A DNA stretch of 64,000 nt from CBDFKS01 sp965248905 (GTDB lineage Bacteria > Chloroflexota > Dehalococcoidia > Lucifugimonadales > JAGWBF01): the NCBI GenBank assembly GCA_965248905.1, contig CBDFKS010000006.1:434001-498000 (forward strand). Direction: 5' to 3'. Of the stretch, positions 1 through 7,955 are shown piece after piece (position 1 is the first letter of the stretch; each line of letters starts with the position of its first letter). A model generated the notes under the pieces. That model made no database searches. It was given only the letters and a program-made list of their open reading frames with translations, and had not been told where the DNA came from. The position numbers and the translations under genes were made by a program.

Positions 1-281
1 AACGACTCTGCCGTCCTATCTCGAGCACGTCCTCGAAACCTTCAGTAGTGACGATGGCGGTGCGGCCGCCTTTTCTCTCAAGCAGGGCGTTGGTGGCCAC
101 CGTTGAGCCATGGACGACGGTGGTGTTCTTCACACCTAGCTCATCTATTCCTTGCAGCATAGACTGGGACGGATCGGCTGGCGTAGAGGGCAGCTTATAA
201 ACGGTGAGCCGGCCGTCTCTCAAGACAGCGAAATCGGTGAAAGTACCACCCACGTCTATGCCCGTTATGATGTCGGCCATG
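1..281 (-). CDS. Hydantoinase/oxoprolinase family protein, N-terminal part (cut by window edge)
   Basis: The minus strand from the ATG at 281 encodes the start of an ATP-dependent hydantoinase/5-oxoprolinase A-type subunit. The first residues carry the ASKHA phosphate-binding signature GIDVGGTFTDFAVL, followed by VHGSTVATNALLERKGG, both characteristic of HyuA/OplaH proteins, which hydrolyse cyclic amides such as hydantoins or 5-oxoproline at the expense of ATP. Only about 93 codons lie in the window, so substrate and partner subunit cannot be judged. A gagggg stretch lies just upstream of the ATG as a plausible ribosome-binding site. It is divergent from the SAM-riboswitch operon. Confidence 0.85.
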
Positions 282-392
282 TAAAAGACCCCTCTCTATA
301 GGTAGGCCGCGAGACCGATAAGATTATAACACCAGATACCTCTGGTGACTGCACCTTGGCGGTCGGTACTGGGGTCTTTCGATTCTCCGTGG

Positions 393-472
393 TTGTCATT
401 GCGAGCAGAGCGAAGCAATCCCTTCTTCCTCTTGAGAGATTGCTTCAGGGCGTCGCCCTTCGTAAAGACTAT
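393..472. repeat. Palindromic intergenic repeat, copy 1
   Basis: The stretch starts with gtcattgcgagcagagcgaa, contains two inverted copies of gcaatc.../...gattgcttc and closes with a cgccctt arm, so it can fold into a long imperfect hairpin. A related sequence sits at 10612-10689. It lies between divergent transcription units. It looks like a dispersed REP/BIME-like repeat; function unknown. Confidence 0.6.
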
Positions 473-502
473 CGAAAAGCCCTGCCGGCGTTCCAGGTTT
501 TC

Positions 503-531
503 TTGACACTATGACCAAGTGCTAGTACCAT
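503..531 (+). promoter_or_regulatory. Sigma-70-type promoter of the mtnA operon
   Basis: A perfect -35 hexamer TTGACA (503-508) is followed by a 17-bp spacer and a -10 hexamer TACCAT (526-531). The predicted transcription start near 538 is about 30 nt before the SAM riboswitch, which makes this the likely promoter of the riboswitch-controlled operon. Confidence 0.7.
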
Positions 532-566
532 AAACCGTGGTCAAAATAGAATAGTGTAGTAGCCGC

Positions 567-688
567 CTTATCAAGAATGGCAGAGGGAACGGCCCTGAGA
601 AGCCGAGCAACCGGTCGGTTCCAAGGCGATAGCCCTGAAGACCGAATACGGTGCTAATTCCGTCCCCGGTGATCCGGGGAGAGATGAG
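567..688 (+). ncRNA. SAM-I (S-box) riboswitch aptamer
   Basis: The sequence follows the S-box consensus: CTTATCAAGA (567-576) opens helix P1, then agaggga...ggccctga and gccgagcaaccgg form the P2/kink-turn region, GGTGCTAATTCC forms the P3/P4 core, and GAGAGATGAG (680-689) closes P1. This RNA binds S-adenosylmethionine. The adjoining terminator at 706-738 and the downstream methionine-salvage gene mtnA fit an OFF switch that stops transcription when SAM is plentiful. Confidence 0.93.
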
Positions 689-705
689 GGGGGCTTGATC
701 GTTAC

Positions 706-738
706 AAGCTTCTCTCGTTTGAGAAGTTTTTTCTTTTT
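706..738 (+). terminator. Intrinsic terminator, expression platform of the SAM riboswitch
   Basis: A 9-bp stem (706-714 with 721-729, one G-U pair) around a 6-nt loop runs into a T-rich tract, TTTTTT-C-TTTTT (727-738). It follows directly after the aptamer and before mtnA, so premature termination here is the likely mode of SAM control. Confidence 0.85.
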
Positions 739-768
739 GTGGCCTCCTTTAAACCACGGGACATACTT

Positions 769-1815
769 ATGGCAGAAGTAAAAGCGATAGAGTGGGTATA
801 CGAAAAGCTCCGGCTTCTCGATCAGACCAGGCTTCCCTTAGAGCAGATCACTCTAGAGCTTCAGCACTACCAGGAAGTGGTAGATGCGATTAAATCGATG
901 AAAATCCGAGGCGCGCCAGCCATCGGCGTTGCAGCGGCCTATGCCATGGCCATGGCGGCCAGGGATATCCAGACGCAAGATAGAGGCGAATTCCTCAGAT
1001 CGCTGAAAGAGGCGGGCGCTGAAATATCTTCGGCTCGCCCCACTGCCGTGAACATCACATGGGCTGTGAAGAAGATGCTCGAGATAGCAGAGGCCGAACG
1101 CGACATGCAGCAAATGAGGTTTCGACTCCTCTCCGAGGCGAAAGAAATTCAAGAAGAGGACGAGCAGATCAACCGGATCATGGGGCAGCATGGAAATGAG
1201 CTGATGCCCGATGGTGGAACGGTGCTCACCCACTGCAATGCGGGCGCTTTGGCCACTGCGGGCTATGGCACTGCTCTGGGGGTAATTAGGGCAGGCTGGG
1301 AATCGGGCAAACGATTTCAGGTCTTTGCCACCGAGACTCGTCCCTTTCTTCAGGGTGCGCGCCTGACTGCCTGGGAGCTGGTACAGATGGGCATTCCATC
1401 CACCCTCATTGTTGACTCCTCGGCAGGCCTGCTTATGAGAAAGGGCGAGGTGGACTGTGTTATCGTCGGGGCTGACCGCATTGCTGCCAACGGTGACGTG
1501 GCCAACAAGATTGGGACCTATAGTCTAGCGGTGATAGCAAAAGAGAACGACGTTCCGTTCTACGTGGCCGCTCCCCTAAGCACCATCGACCTGAGCCTGA
1601 GCTCGGGAGACGAAATACCCATAGAAGAGAGGCGTCCGGAAGAGGTGACGGAGTTTGCGGGGACTCGGGTTGCGGCGGAGGGTATTCAGGTGCGTAACCC
1701 GGCCTTCGACGTCACTCCCCATAAGTACATCGCCGCGATCGTCACCGAGAAGGGCATAGTAAGAGAGCCGTACATCGAGAGTCTGATGATGGCAGCTCAA
1801 GGGGTGAGTTCGTGA
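769..1815 (+). CDS. mtnA: Methylthioribose-1-phosphate isomerase
   Basis: Isomerises 5-methylthioribose-1-phosphate to methylthioribulose-1-phosphate in the methionine salvage pathway. The protein has the eIF2B-alpha-like fold signatures of MtnA: RGAPAIGVAAAYAMA near residue 45, the catalytic cysteine in THCNAGALATAGYGTALG, and the catalytic aspartate in VIVGADRIAANGD. I chose the ATG at 769, giving a typical N-terminus (MAEVKAIEWVYEK) and about 348 residues; an in-frame GTG at 739 abuts the terminator T-tract and has no ribosome-binding site. It is the first gene after the SAM riboswitch, and its stop overlaps the next start (GTGA). Confidence 0.93.
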   Translation: MAEVKAIEWVYEKLRLLDQTRLPLEQITLELQHYQEVVDAIKSMKIRGAPAIGVAAAYAMAMAARDIQTQDRGEFLRSLKEAGAEISSARPTAVNITWAVKKMLEIAEAERDMQQMRFRLLSEAKEIQEEDEQINRIMGQHGNELMPDGGTVLTHCNAGALATAGYGTALGVIRAGWESGKRFQVFATETRPFLQGARLTAWELVQMGIPSTLIVDSSAGLLMRKGEVDCVIVGADRIAANGDVANKIGTYSLAVIAKENDVPFYVAAPLSTIDLSLSSGDEIPIEERRPEEVTEFAGTRVAAEGIQVRNPAFDVTPHKYIAAIVTEKGIVREPYIESLMMAAQGVSS

Positions 1816-2054
1816 GTGCGAGACCAGAAAAGCAAGCTGTTGAGAAGCTACTGGACACTGTTAAGAGTTTTCCATTTGAAGACAAACTTTGGCTAAAACA
1901 GAAGCTAGATCTCCTCGTCGGAGCAGAAACACGTAAAGAGCTCGAGAATTCTCTGGTCGAAGGATGGGAGTTTACGAAAGATATTCCCCAAGAGCGAATC
2001 GAAGAAGAGGCCTTGGAGGCAGTGCAGGAGTATCGGAGAACCCAAAAGGGTTGA
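1812..2054 (+). CDS. Small protein, putative antitoxin partner of the PIN toxin
   Basis: An 80-residue charged, helix-rich protein (PFEDKLWLKQKLDLL in the middle, acidic C-terminal half). I recognise no named family. Its GTG start overlaps the mtnA stop by 4 bp, and its own stop overlaps the probable TTG start of the following PIN-domain gene by 4 bp. Small genes placed this way in front of PIN genes are usually antitoxins, so that role is inferred from position and size only. It is an odd passenger between two methionine-salvage genes. Confidence 0.6.
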   Translation: MSARPEKQAVEKLLDTVKSFPFEDKLWLKQKLDLLVGAETRKELENSLVEGWEFTKDIPQERIEEEALEAVQEYRRTQKG

Positions 2055-2482
2055 TCAGGGCTGTTATAGACACCAATGTTCTTATCAGTGGTCTACTAAC
2101 AAATAGGGGATATACAGGTCAAATAGTCGAAGCCCTGCTGCAAGATAGATTTAAGGTGGTGGTGTCATATAGTATCTTAACCGAGCTAATGCGAGTTTGT
2201 GCTTTGCCCAAATTGAGCAGCTATCCATCAATTGGGCAAAGGGGAACCCTGTTGGCGGTATTTCTTAGTCTCATCGGAGAAATCTACCCTGGAGTAGTGC
2301 ACCAAAGAGTAATTGCAGACGATCCAGACGATGATTTCGTATTGGCATGTGCTATTGAAGGCGAGGCCGATTATATTGTAACCGGAGACCACCATCTGCT
2401 GGAACTTGAACAACATCAGGGTGTGCAGATAATTACACCTAAGGAGTTTGCTGAGCTATTGGAGAATGAGAACAGTGCCTGA
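2051..2482 (+). CDS. PIN-domain putative toxin (VapC-like ribonuclease)
   Basis: About 143 residues with a PIN nuclease fold. The first acidic residue is in AVIDTNVLISGLL, and the later acidic cluster is in DDPDDDFVLACAIEGEADYIVTGD, which matches the 'PIN family putative toxin component' type. Such enzymes cleave RNA with Mg2+ and are neutralised by an antitoxin encoded just upstream. I place the start at the TTG of 2051 (4-bp overlap with the preceding stop), because the reading frame upstream does not resemble a PIN N-terminus. The 3' end overlaps mtnP by 17 bp. Toxicity is inferred. Confidence 0.75.
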   Translation: MIRAVIDTNVLISGLLTNRGYTGQIVEALLQDRFKVVVSYSILTELMRVCALPKLSSYPSIGQRGTLLAVFLSLIGEIYPGVVHQRVIADDPDDDFVLACAIEGEADYIVTGDHHLLELEQHQGVQIITPKEFAELLENENSA

Positions 2483-3338
2483 AGCTCGAATAGCAGTAAT
2501 TGGCGGAAGCGGCCTCTACGAGATGGAGGGATTGGCCGGTGTGCGAGAGGTGGAGGTCGATACCCCCTTCGGCAAGCCCAGCGACTCCATCATCATGGGA
2601 GACCTTGAGGGAGTATCGGTGGCATTCCTTCCCCGCCACGGACGGGGCCATGGGATCAGTCCTACCCAGCTTCCCGTCAGAGCCAACATTTATGCTCTGA
2701 AGTCCCTAGGGGTGGAGCAGATTATCTCAATCAGTGCGGTTGGCAGCCTGAGAGAAGAGCTTCGACCTCTAGATTTGGTGGTCCCCGACCAGCTTATAGA
2801 CCGCACGCGTTTGCGAGCCAACACGTTTTTCGACGATGGTATAGTAGCCCACGTGGCATTTGCCGATCCCTTCTGTCCCGTGTTAAGCAGTTTACTGTCC
2901 ACGAGCGCCCATGAGGTAGGCGCTTCGGTGCACCTCGGTGGCATCTATGTGGTGATGGAGGGACCTGCTTTCTCAACCAGAGCCGAATGCGGTCTATATC
3001 GCTCATGGGGCGCCGATATCATAGGAATGACGGCACTACCGGAAGCCAAACTGGCACGGGAGGCAGAGATATGCTATGGCACCTTGGCCTGCGTTACTGA
3101 TTATGACTGCTGGCGAGAGGCTACTGAAGTAGTCACGGTGGAGATGGTGGTGGCCAACCTGTTAAAGAACGTCGCTACTTCAAAGGGGGTCCTGCAAAGG
3201 GTTATTCCACGCATACCCTCGGAACGCTCCTGCGACTGTGTTTCGGCTTTGAAGAACGCGATCATAACCTCCACTGAGCGTATTCCAATGGAAGTAAAGG
3301 AAAGAATGCGGCCCATTATCGGGCAGTATCTCAATTAA
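2466..3338 (+). CDS. mtnP: S-methyl-5'-thioadenosine phosphorylase
   Basis: Splits methylthioadenosine (made by spermidine synthase) with phosphate to give adenine and methylthioribose-1-phosphate, the substrate of MtnA. Family signatures include RIAVIGGSGLYEMEG at the N-terminus, RHGRGHGISPTQLPVRAN, VVMEGPAFSTRAE, and GMTALPEAKLAREAEICY, the last typical of the MTAP branch of the PNP family. About 290 residues is the normal length. The start is probably ATG 2466, inside the end of the PIN gene; GTG 2475, 10 nt after a GGAG, is an alternative. It belongs to the SAM-riboswitch operon. Confidence 0.92.
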   Translation: MRTVPEARIAVIGGSGLYEMEGLAGVREVEVDTPFGKPSDSIIMGDLEGVSVAFLPRHGRGHGISPTQLPVRANIYALKSLGVEQIISISAVGSLREELRPLDLVVPDQLIDRTRLRANTFFDDGIVAHVAFADPFCPVLSSLLSTSAHEVGASVHLGGIYVVMEGPAFSTRAECGLYRSWGADIIGMTALPEAKLAREAEICYGTLACVTDYDCWREATEVVTVEMVVANLLKNVATSKGVLQRVIPRIPSERSCDCVSALKNAIITSTERIPMEVKERMRPIIGQYLN

Positions 3339-3349
3339 GGAGCGAGACT

Positions 3350-3709
3350 ATGCCCAGGCGAGATGAAGGCGAACCCTATTACCGAGTGGACTCGGACGAG
3401 GCTGCCCAGATTCTGGAAAACGATGGTGATGAGGCTGTGATGGTAGACGTGCGTCGTGACGATGAGTGGGTGTCGGGGCATGCCAAGGGTGCTATTCACA
3501 TCCCCATAGACGACCTGCTCAATCGAGTAGACGAGCTTCCCCAGGATAAGAAGCTGCTGTTTATCTGTGCTGCCGGTGTTCGTAGCGGCCTCGCGTGCGA
3601 GATGACGGCCTCGATGGGATACCCGTCTGAGAACCTGTACAACGTTGAGGATGGCACCCCTACCTGGATCGAGAAAAACCATCCCACGTCTTACGGCGAA
3701 GATCCCTAG
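3350..3709 (+). CDS. Single-domain rhodanese-like protein
   Basis: A 119-residue rhodanese homology domain with the active-site loop CAAGVRSG, whose cysteine (about residue 74) would carry the persulfide sulfur. VDVRRDDEWVSGHAKGAIHIP is the usual first half of the fold; the protein ends soon after the domain. It follows mtnP by 11 bp with a ggagcgag ribosome-binding site, so it is probably cotranscribed with the salvage genes. Its sulfur donor and acceptor are unknown. Confidence 0.85.
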   Translation: MPRRDEGEPYYRVDSDEAAQILENDGDEAVMVDVRRDDEWVSGHAKGAIHIPIDDLLNRVDELPQDKKLLFICAAGVRSGLACEMTASMGYPSENLYNVEDGTPTWIEKNHPTSYGEDP

Positions 3710-3804
3710 GTGAATATACCGTGGGACGATCAAACAACGATAGATCGACTCATAGGAGCAAAGCGAGCTTCTGTGGGCGTTAGGTAAGGAGGCGAATACA
3801 GCTG

Positions 3805-4767
3805 ATGTCTATACTGGTTGTGGGGTCGGTGGCGTACGACTCGGTAAAGACCCCTCTTGGAAGCAGAGAGGATACCTTGGGCGGGTCAGCTACCTACTTT
3901 GCGATAGCAGGTAGCTACTTTGCGCCCGTGAGTATCGTCGCGGTTGTCGGGGACGACTTCAGAGGAGAAGGTCTGGCGTTGCTCAAACAACACGGCGTGG
4001 ACATTACCGGGCTTAAGACTGTCCCGGGGAAGACCTTCCGGTGGGCAGGAGAGTACAGCCAGGAGGATGTAAACAGTCGGGAGACGCTGGATACCCAGCT
4101 AAACGTGTTCGCCGATTTCGAACCAGAGCTTACGCCCGACCAAAGGAAGAAGCCCTATCTGTTCCTGGCTAACATCGATCCGGAGCTTCAACTCAAAGTG
4201 TTGGAGCAGATGGAACAACGCCCGAACCTGGTAGCCGCTGACACAATGAACTTCTGGATTGAAGGTAATAGAGAGGCTCTGCTGGATGTCGTGAGGATGG
4301 TGGATGTTCTCATGCTCGATGAGAATGAGGTCCGGCTCCTCGCCCGTGAGGTTAATGTGGTAAATGCAGCTAAGAGCGTGCTGAATCTTGGCCCCCGGCT
4401 AGTCATAGTCAAGCGTGGAGAGCATGGAGTGATTCAGTTTACGAGAGATACTATTTTCGCTGCACCATCCTATCCCCTGGAGAGGGTGGTGGACCCTACA
4501 GGCGCCGGAGATTCCTTCGCGGGAGGTTTCATGGGATACCTGGCAGCGAAGGGCGATCTCAGTCCAGAAAGTTTTCGAAGGGCGACGATCTTCGGCTCGG
4601 TAATGGGCTCCTTTGCGGTTGAAAACTTCAGTGTAGAGCGGACTCAGGCCCTGACGAGGCATGACGTGTCTACCAGGCTACACGAGTTTAGTCGATTGAC
4701 CCAGTTCGACGGCCTGGAAGGTGACGACGGGGTGCCATGGAATGGCGGTGCTGTTACGGGTACATAG
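3805..4767 (+). CDS. PfkB/ribokinase-family kinase
   Basis: A 320-residue ribokinase-superfamily kinase. The N-terminus reads SILVVGSVAYDSVKTP; GGSATYFA is the family's early glycine motif, and the C-terminal signature DPTGAGDSFAGGFMGYL holds the anion hole and catalytic aspartate. These enzymes phosphorylate a sugar or nucleoside hydroxyl with ATP. Directly upstream of ahcY and downstream of mtnP, a role in removing the adenosine released by S-adenosylhomocysteine hydrolase is attractive but inferred. A strong aaggagg precedes the ATG. Confidence 0.85.
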   Translation: MSILVVGSVAYDSVKTPLGSREDTLGGSATYFAIAGSYFAPVSIVAVVGDDFRGEGLALLKQHGVDITGLKTVPGKTFRWAGEYSQEDVNSRETLDTQLNVFADFEPELTPDQRKKPYLFLANIDPELQLKVLEQMEQRPNLVAADTMNFWIEGNREALLDVVRMVDVLMLDENEVRLLAREVNVVNAAKSVLNLGPRLVIVKRGEHGVIQFTRDTIFAAPSYPLERVVDPTGAGDSFAGGFMGYLAAKGDLSPESFRRATIFGSVMGSFAVENFSVERTQALTRHDVSTRLHEFSRLTQFDGLEGDDGVPWNGGAVTGT

Positions 4768-4776
4768 ACGGACGAT

Positions 4777-5017
4777 CTAGTAAATATCCAAAGTGCATGA
4801 ATTCCACGTGGATCGGAATTCAATGTTGACATCAAAGGAGGCGTTATTTGGAAGCAAAGACAAGCAGGGGGGATGTCAAAGACCTGTCTCTAGCCGATGG
4901 CGGGATCAGGCGCATTCAGTGGGCCGCTCGAGAGATGCCTGTCACCCGTCTAATTATGAAGAGGTTTGCCAGTGAACGTCCTCTAAAGGGACTTAAGGTT
5001 TCGGGTTGTCTTCACAT
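4777..5017. repeat. Direct repeat copy 1: upstream region and 5' end of ahcY
   Basis: These 241 bases are identical, base by base as far as I can compare, to 5168-5408. The unit begins at a CTAG, covers the ahcY leader and ribosome-binding site, and ends inside codon 57 of ahcY. The bases between the two copies (5018-5167) are the 3' tail of an IS630-type element. Confidence 0.93.
4848..5017 (+). pseudogene. Truncated 5' copy of ahcY
   Basis: This begins with the same TTG start and GGAGG ribosome-binding site as intact ahcY at 5239 and encodes the same first 56 residues, to GLKVSGCLH. At 5018 the sequence switches to the tail of a transposase gene; the altered frame stops at about 5036. It cannot make an enzyme. 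It is either a real partial duplication or the IS-free allele of a mixed population joined to the IS-bearing allele during assembly. Confidence 0.88.
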
Positions 5018-5170
5018 GCCGATGAAGAGACTTTGAGTGGCGAGATCGCGGCCCTGGAGGCAGAACGAAACCAAGCCGGAGCAACCATTGACTGGAGATT
5101 CTCCACTGTGGACGCCCGAGTCAAGCTTCACCATCTCTATCCTGCCAACAATTAGGTTGACTGAGTACTA
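5018..5170 (+). mobile_element. IS630-family remnant: transposase 3' end and right terminal repeat
   Basis: From 5018 to 5155 an open frame of 45 codons encodes the C-terminus of an IS630-type transposase. EIAALEAERN and ATIDWRFSTVDARVKL closely match the end of the intact transposase at 13474-13616 (ALEAQRN, ATIDWRFSTVEARVKL). After the TAG at 5153-5155 come AGGTTGACTGAGTA and a CTAG, the likely right terminal repeat and TA target. The catalytic domain is missing. The same terminal sequence caps the two MITEs at 7784 and 26022. Confidence 0.85.
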
Positions 5171-5408
5171 GTAAATATCCAAAGTGCATGAATTCCACGT
5201 GGATCGGAATTCAATGTTGACATCAAAGGAGGCGTTATTTGGAAGCAAAGACAAGCAGGGGGGATGTCAAAGACCTGTCTCTAGCCGATGGCGGGATCAG
5301 GCGCATTCAGTGGGCCGCTCGAGAGATGCCTGTCACCCGTCTAATTATGAAGAGGTTTGCCAGTGAACGTCCTCTAAAGGGACTTAAGGTTTCGGGTTGT
5401 CTTCACAT
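5168..5408. repeat. Direct repeat copy 2: leader and 5' end of intact ahcY
   Basis: Second copy of the 241-base unit seen at 4777-5017. Here the sequence continues into the rest of ahcY without interruption, so this is the functional copy. Confidence 0.93.
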
Positions 5409-6510
5409 CACTACCGAGACGGCCAATCTGGCCCTGGCATTGAAAGAGGGGGGTGCGGAGGTGGTCCTCTGTGCCAGCAATCCCCTGAGCACCCAGGATG
5501 ATGTGGCGGCGGCCCTGGTGGGCGAATACGGTATCCCTACCTTCGCCATCAAAGGAGAAGATAACGAGACCTACTATGGACACATACATTCGGCATTGGA
5601 GCATGGTCCCCAGGTCACCCTCGACGATGGGGCAGACCTCGTTACTATCCTCCATAAAGAACGCTTAGAGCTCTTATCGGGACTCATAGGTGGAACTGAA
5701 GAGACGACTACGGGCGTGATCCGCCTCCAGGCAATGGCTGAGGCCAAGCAGTTGAAATATCCCGTTATCGGTGTCAACGACGCCGATACCAAACATTTCT
5801 TCGACAATCGCTACGGCACGGGCCAGAGCACATTGGACGGTATAACCAGGGCTACTAACATGCTCTGGGCGGGCAGGCGTGTGGTCTTGTTTGGCTACGG
5901 CTGGTGTGGCAAAGGAGTTGCCATGCGAGCCAGGGGCATGGGGGCCCATGTCACCGTCGTAGAGGTGGACCCGATAAAGGCCCTTGAGGCCATCATGGAT
6001 GGTTTCTCTGTTATGCCCGGCGTAGAAGCCGCCCGCACTGGTGAGTTATTTATCACCGTCACCGGTGGCCTCAAAACAGTCAGCCAGAGCCATCTAGAAG
6101 TAATGCCCGATGGCGCCATTCTCGCTAACAGTGGACACTTCAACGTGGAGATAGACATACCTGCGCTGGAAGCCATGAGCCAAGACAATCGAGAGGTACG
6201 ACCCTTTGTGCAGGAGTACCAATTAAAAGATGGAAGGCGAATATACCTTCTCGCCGAAGGAAGGCTGATAAACCTCTCCGCCGCCGAAGGCCATCCGTCC
6301 AGCGTCATGGACATGAGCTTTGCCAACCAAGCTCTCAGCGTGGAATATTTGGCTACAAGGAAGACGAGCCTTGACCCCCAAGTCTACCCGGTACCTCGGG
6401 ACATAGATATGGAGGTCGGTCGCCTCAAGCTTCGATCGATGGGCATCAAGATAGACACCCTCTCCGCTGAACAGCAACGTTATCTAGAGAGCTGGGAAGA
6501 GGGTACATAG
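5239..6510 (+). CDS. ahcY: S-adenosylhomocysteine hydrolase
   Basis: Cleaves S-adenosylhomocysteine to homocysteine and adenosine, relieving product inhibition of methyltransferases. The 423-residue protein has the substrate half (CASNPLSTQDDVAAALV, TTGVIRLQAM, GVNDADTKHFFDNRYGTGQS) and the NAD-binding segment VVLFGYGWCGKGVAMRARGM near residue 215. It ends in a typical C-terminal region. The start is a TTG placed 6 nt after a GGAGG. It is 22 bp upstream of metK, consistent with one SAM-cycle operon. Confidence 0.95.
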   Translation: MEAKTSRGDVKDLSLADGGIRRIQWAAREMPVTRLIMKRFASERPLKGLKVSGCLHITTETANLALALKEGGAEVVLCASNPLSTQDDVAAALVGEYGIPTFAIKGEDNETYYGHIHSALEHGPQVTLDDGADLVTILHKERLELLSGLIGGTEETTTGVIRLQAMAEAKQLKYPVIGVNDADTKHFFDNRYGTGQSTLDGITRATNMLWAGRRVVLFGYGWCGKGVAMRARGMGAHVTVVEVDPIKALEAIMDGFSVMPGVEAARTGELFITVTGGLKTVSQSHLEVMPDGAILANSGHFNVEIDIPALEAMSQDNREVRPFVQEYQLKDGRRIYLLAEGRLINLSAAEGHPSSVMDMSFANQALSVEYLATRKTSLDPQVYPVPRDIDMEVGRLKLRSMGIKIDTLSAEQQRYLESWEEGT

Positions 6511-6532
6511 TATTTGAAGGAGGACACTTTAA

Positions 6533-7786
6533 ATGGCCTATAGTTTTACCGATGCGGAACACTATCTCCTGACCTCAGAGTCTGTTACGGAAGGACATCC
6601 CGACAAGCTTTGCGATCAGATCTCCGATGCAGTCCTCGACTACATCCTGGAGCGGGACCCGGAGGGCAGGGTTGCCTGTGAAACATGTGTCACTAACGGC
6701 CTGGTGGTGGTCATGGGGGAGATAACCACCGATACCTATGTGGACGTACCTCTGGTGGTTAGAGAGACCTTGAAGGGAGCAGGCTATAGCGACGCGTCTT
6801 ACGGCATAGACTACAAGAGCTGCGGCGTTATAGTTTCTATCCAGGAGCAGTCCAAGGACATCAATGCGGGCGTAAGCCAGTCTCTGGAGCTCAGACAGCA
6901 GGGAATCAGCTCTAGCAACCGTGAGGATATGGACCGCATCGGAGCTGGTGATCAGGGAATGATGGTTGGGTTCGCTTGCAACGAGACGGAGGAGCTTATG
7001 CCCCTGTCTGTCAGCCTTTCCCACAAGCTTTGCTGGCGACTGGCCCAGGTAAGAAAAGAGGGGCTTCTGCCTTATCTGAGACCAGACGGCAAGTCCCAGG
7101 TGACTGTGGAATATAGCTATGGTGTCCCCAAACGAATAGATACCGTAGTCGTAAGCGCCCAGCACTCTCCTGAAGTCCATCCCGACGTCATATCCAGAGA
7201 CATCGCAGACCTCGTAATTAGGGACGTAATACCTGCGGAACTTCTGGACTCTAACACCAAGATTCTGGTCAATCCCAGCGGTCGATTCGCCATCGGAGGC
7301 CCGATGGCCGATACCGGCCTTACGGGCCGCAAGATACTGGTGGATACCTACGGTGGCATCGCCCGACACGGGGGTGGCGCTTTTTCTGGTAAGGACCCGA
7401 CTAAGGTAGACAGGTCCGCCGCATATGCAGCCAGATACGTAGCGAAGAATATCGTTGCGTCCGGTCTCGCTGACAGGGCGGAGATACTTGTGTCGTATGC
7501 CATTGGTGTAGCCCAGCCAACTTCAATCAGCATCGAAACCTTCGGGACTGGGAAAGTGGACGATACTTTGATTCACGAGCTTGCGGTCAAGCACTTTGAT
7601 TTAAGGCCCGCGGCGATTATCGAAGACCTGAACCTGAGACGGCCGATCTACAAAAACGTCGCTGCCTACGGGCACTTCGGCCGACTTGACCTGGACCTGC
7701 CCTGGGAGAGCACCGACAAGGCTGCCATCCTTAGGGCGGAGGCCGGATTAAGAAAAGCTGACAGCAAACAGTCCGAATCGGCGTAA
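6533..7786 (+). CDS. metK: S-adenosylmethionine synthetase
   Basis: Makes S-adenosylmethionine from methionine and ATP. The three-domain family is clear: LTSESVTEGHPDKLCDQISD at the N-terminus with the ATP-binding histidine, GAGDQGMMVGFAC in the middle, and GGGAFSGKDPTKVDRSAAY towards the C-terminus. At 417 residues it is slightly longer than average. An aaggagg lies 7 nt before the ATG. The TA of its stop codon (TAA at 7784-7786) coincides with the left end of a MITE. Confidence 0.97.
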   Translation: MAYSFTDAEHYLLTSESVTEGHPDKLCDQISDAVLDYILERDPEGRVACETCVTNGLVVVMGEITTDTYVDVPLVVRETLKGAGYSDASYGIDYKSCGVIVSIQEQSKDINAGVSQSLELRQQGISSSNREDMDRIGAGDQGMMVGFACNETEELMPLSVSLSHKLCWRLAQVRKEGLLPYLRPDGKSQVTVEYSYGVPKRIDTVVVSAQHSPEVHPDVISRDIADLVIRDVIPAELLDSNTKILVNPSGRFAIGGPMADTGLTGRKILVDTYGGIARHGGGAFSGKDPTKVDRSAAYAARYVAKNIVASGLADRAEILVSYAIGVAQPTSISIETFGTGKVDDTLIHELAVKHFDLRPAAIIEDLNLRRPIYKNVAAYGHFGRLDLDLPWESTDKAAILRAEAGLRKADSKQSESA

Positions 7787-7937
7787 TTCCCAGTCAATCA
7801 AGATTTGATAAGCGCGTTTCACCCCCATCCTAGCCTTCCCCCATCGAGGGGGAAGGGACTTGTTTTCTCCCCCTTGATGGGGGAGAGTCAGAGTGGGGGT
7901 GACACGATGCATCGATTTTAAGGTTGATTGAATACTA
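7784..7937. mobile_element. MITE copy 1 (154 bp, IS630-like ends)
   Basis: A 154-bp non-coding element bounded by TA dinucleotides and carrying imperfect terminal inverted repeats (CAGTCAATCAAGATTTGAT at the left, TTAAGGTTGATTGAATACTA at the right). Inside are mirrored GC-rich arms around cacccccatcc and gagtgggggtg. It is the reverse-oriented relative of the element at 26022-26175, which has the same length. The left TA lies within the metK stop codon. It encodes nothing and may form a hairpin after metK. Confidence 0.85.
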
Positions 7938-7955
7938 GTCCCCAGGAGTCCGAGG

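Noticed and set aside
6575..7369. 264-codon open frame opposite metK
   Set aside because: It lies wholly antisense to a highly conserved enzyme and its translation has no recognisable motif.
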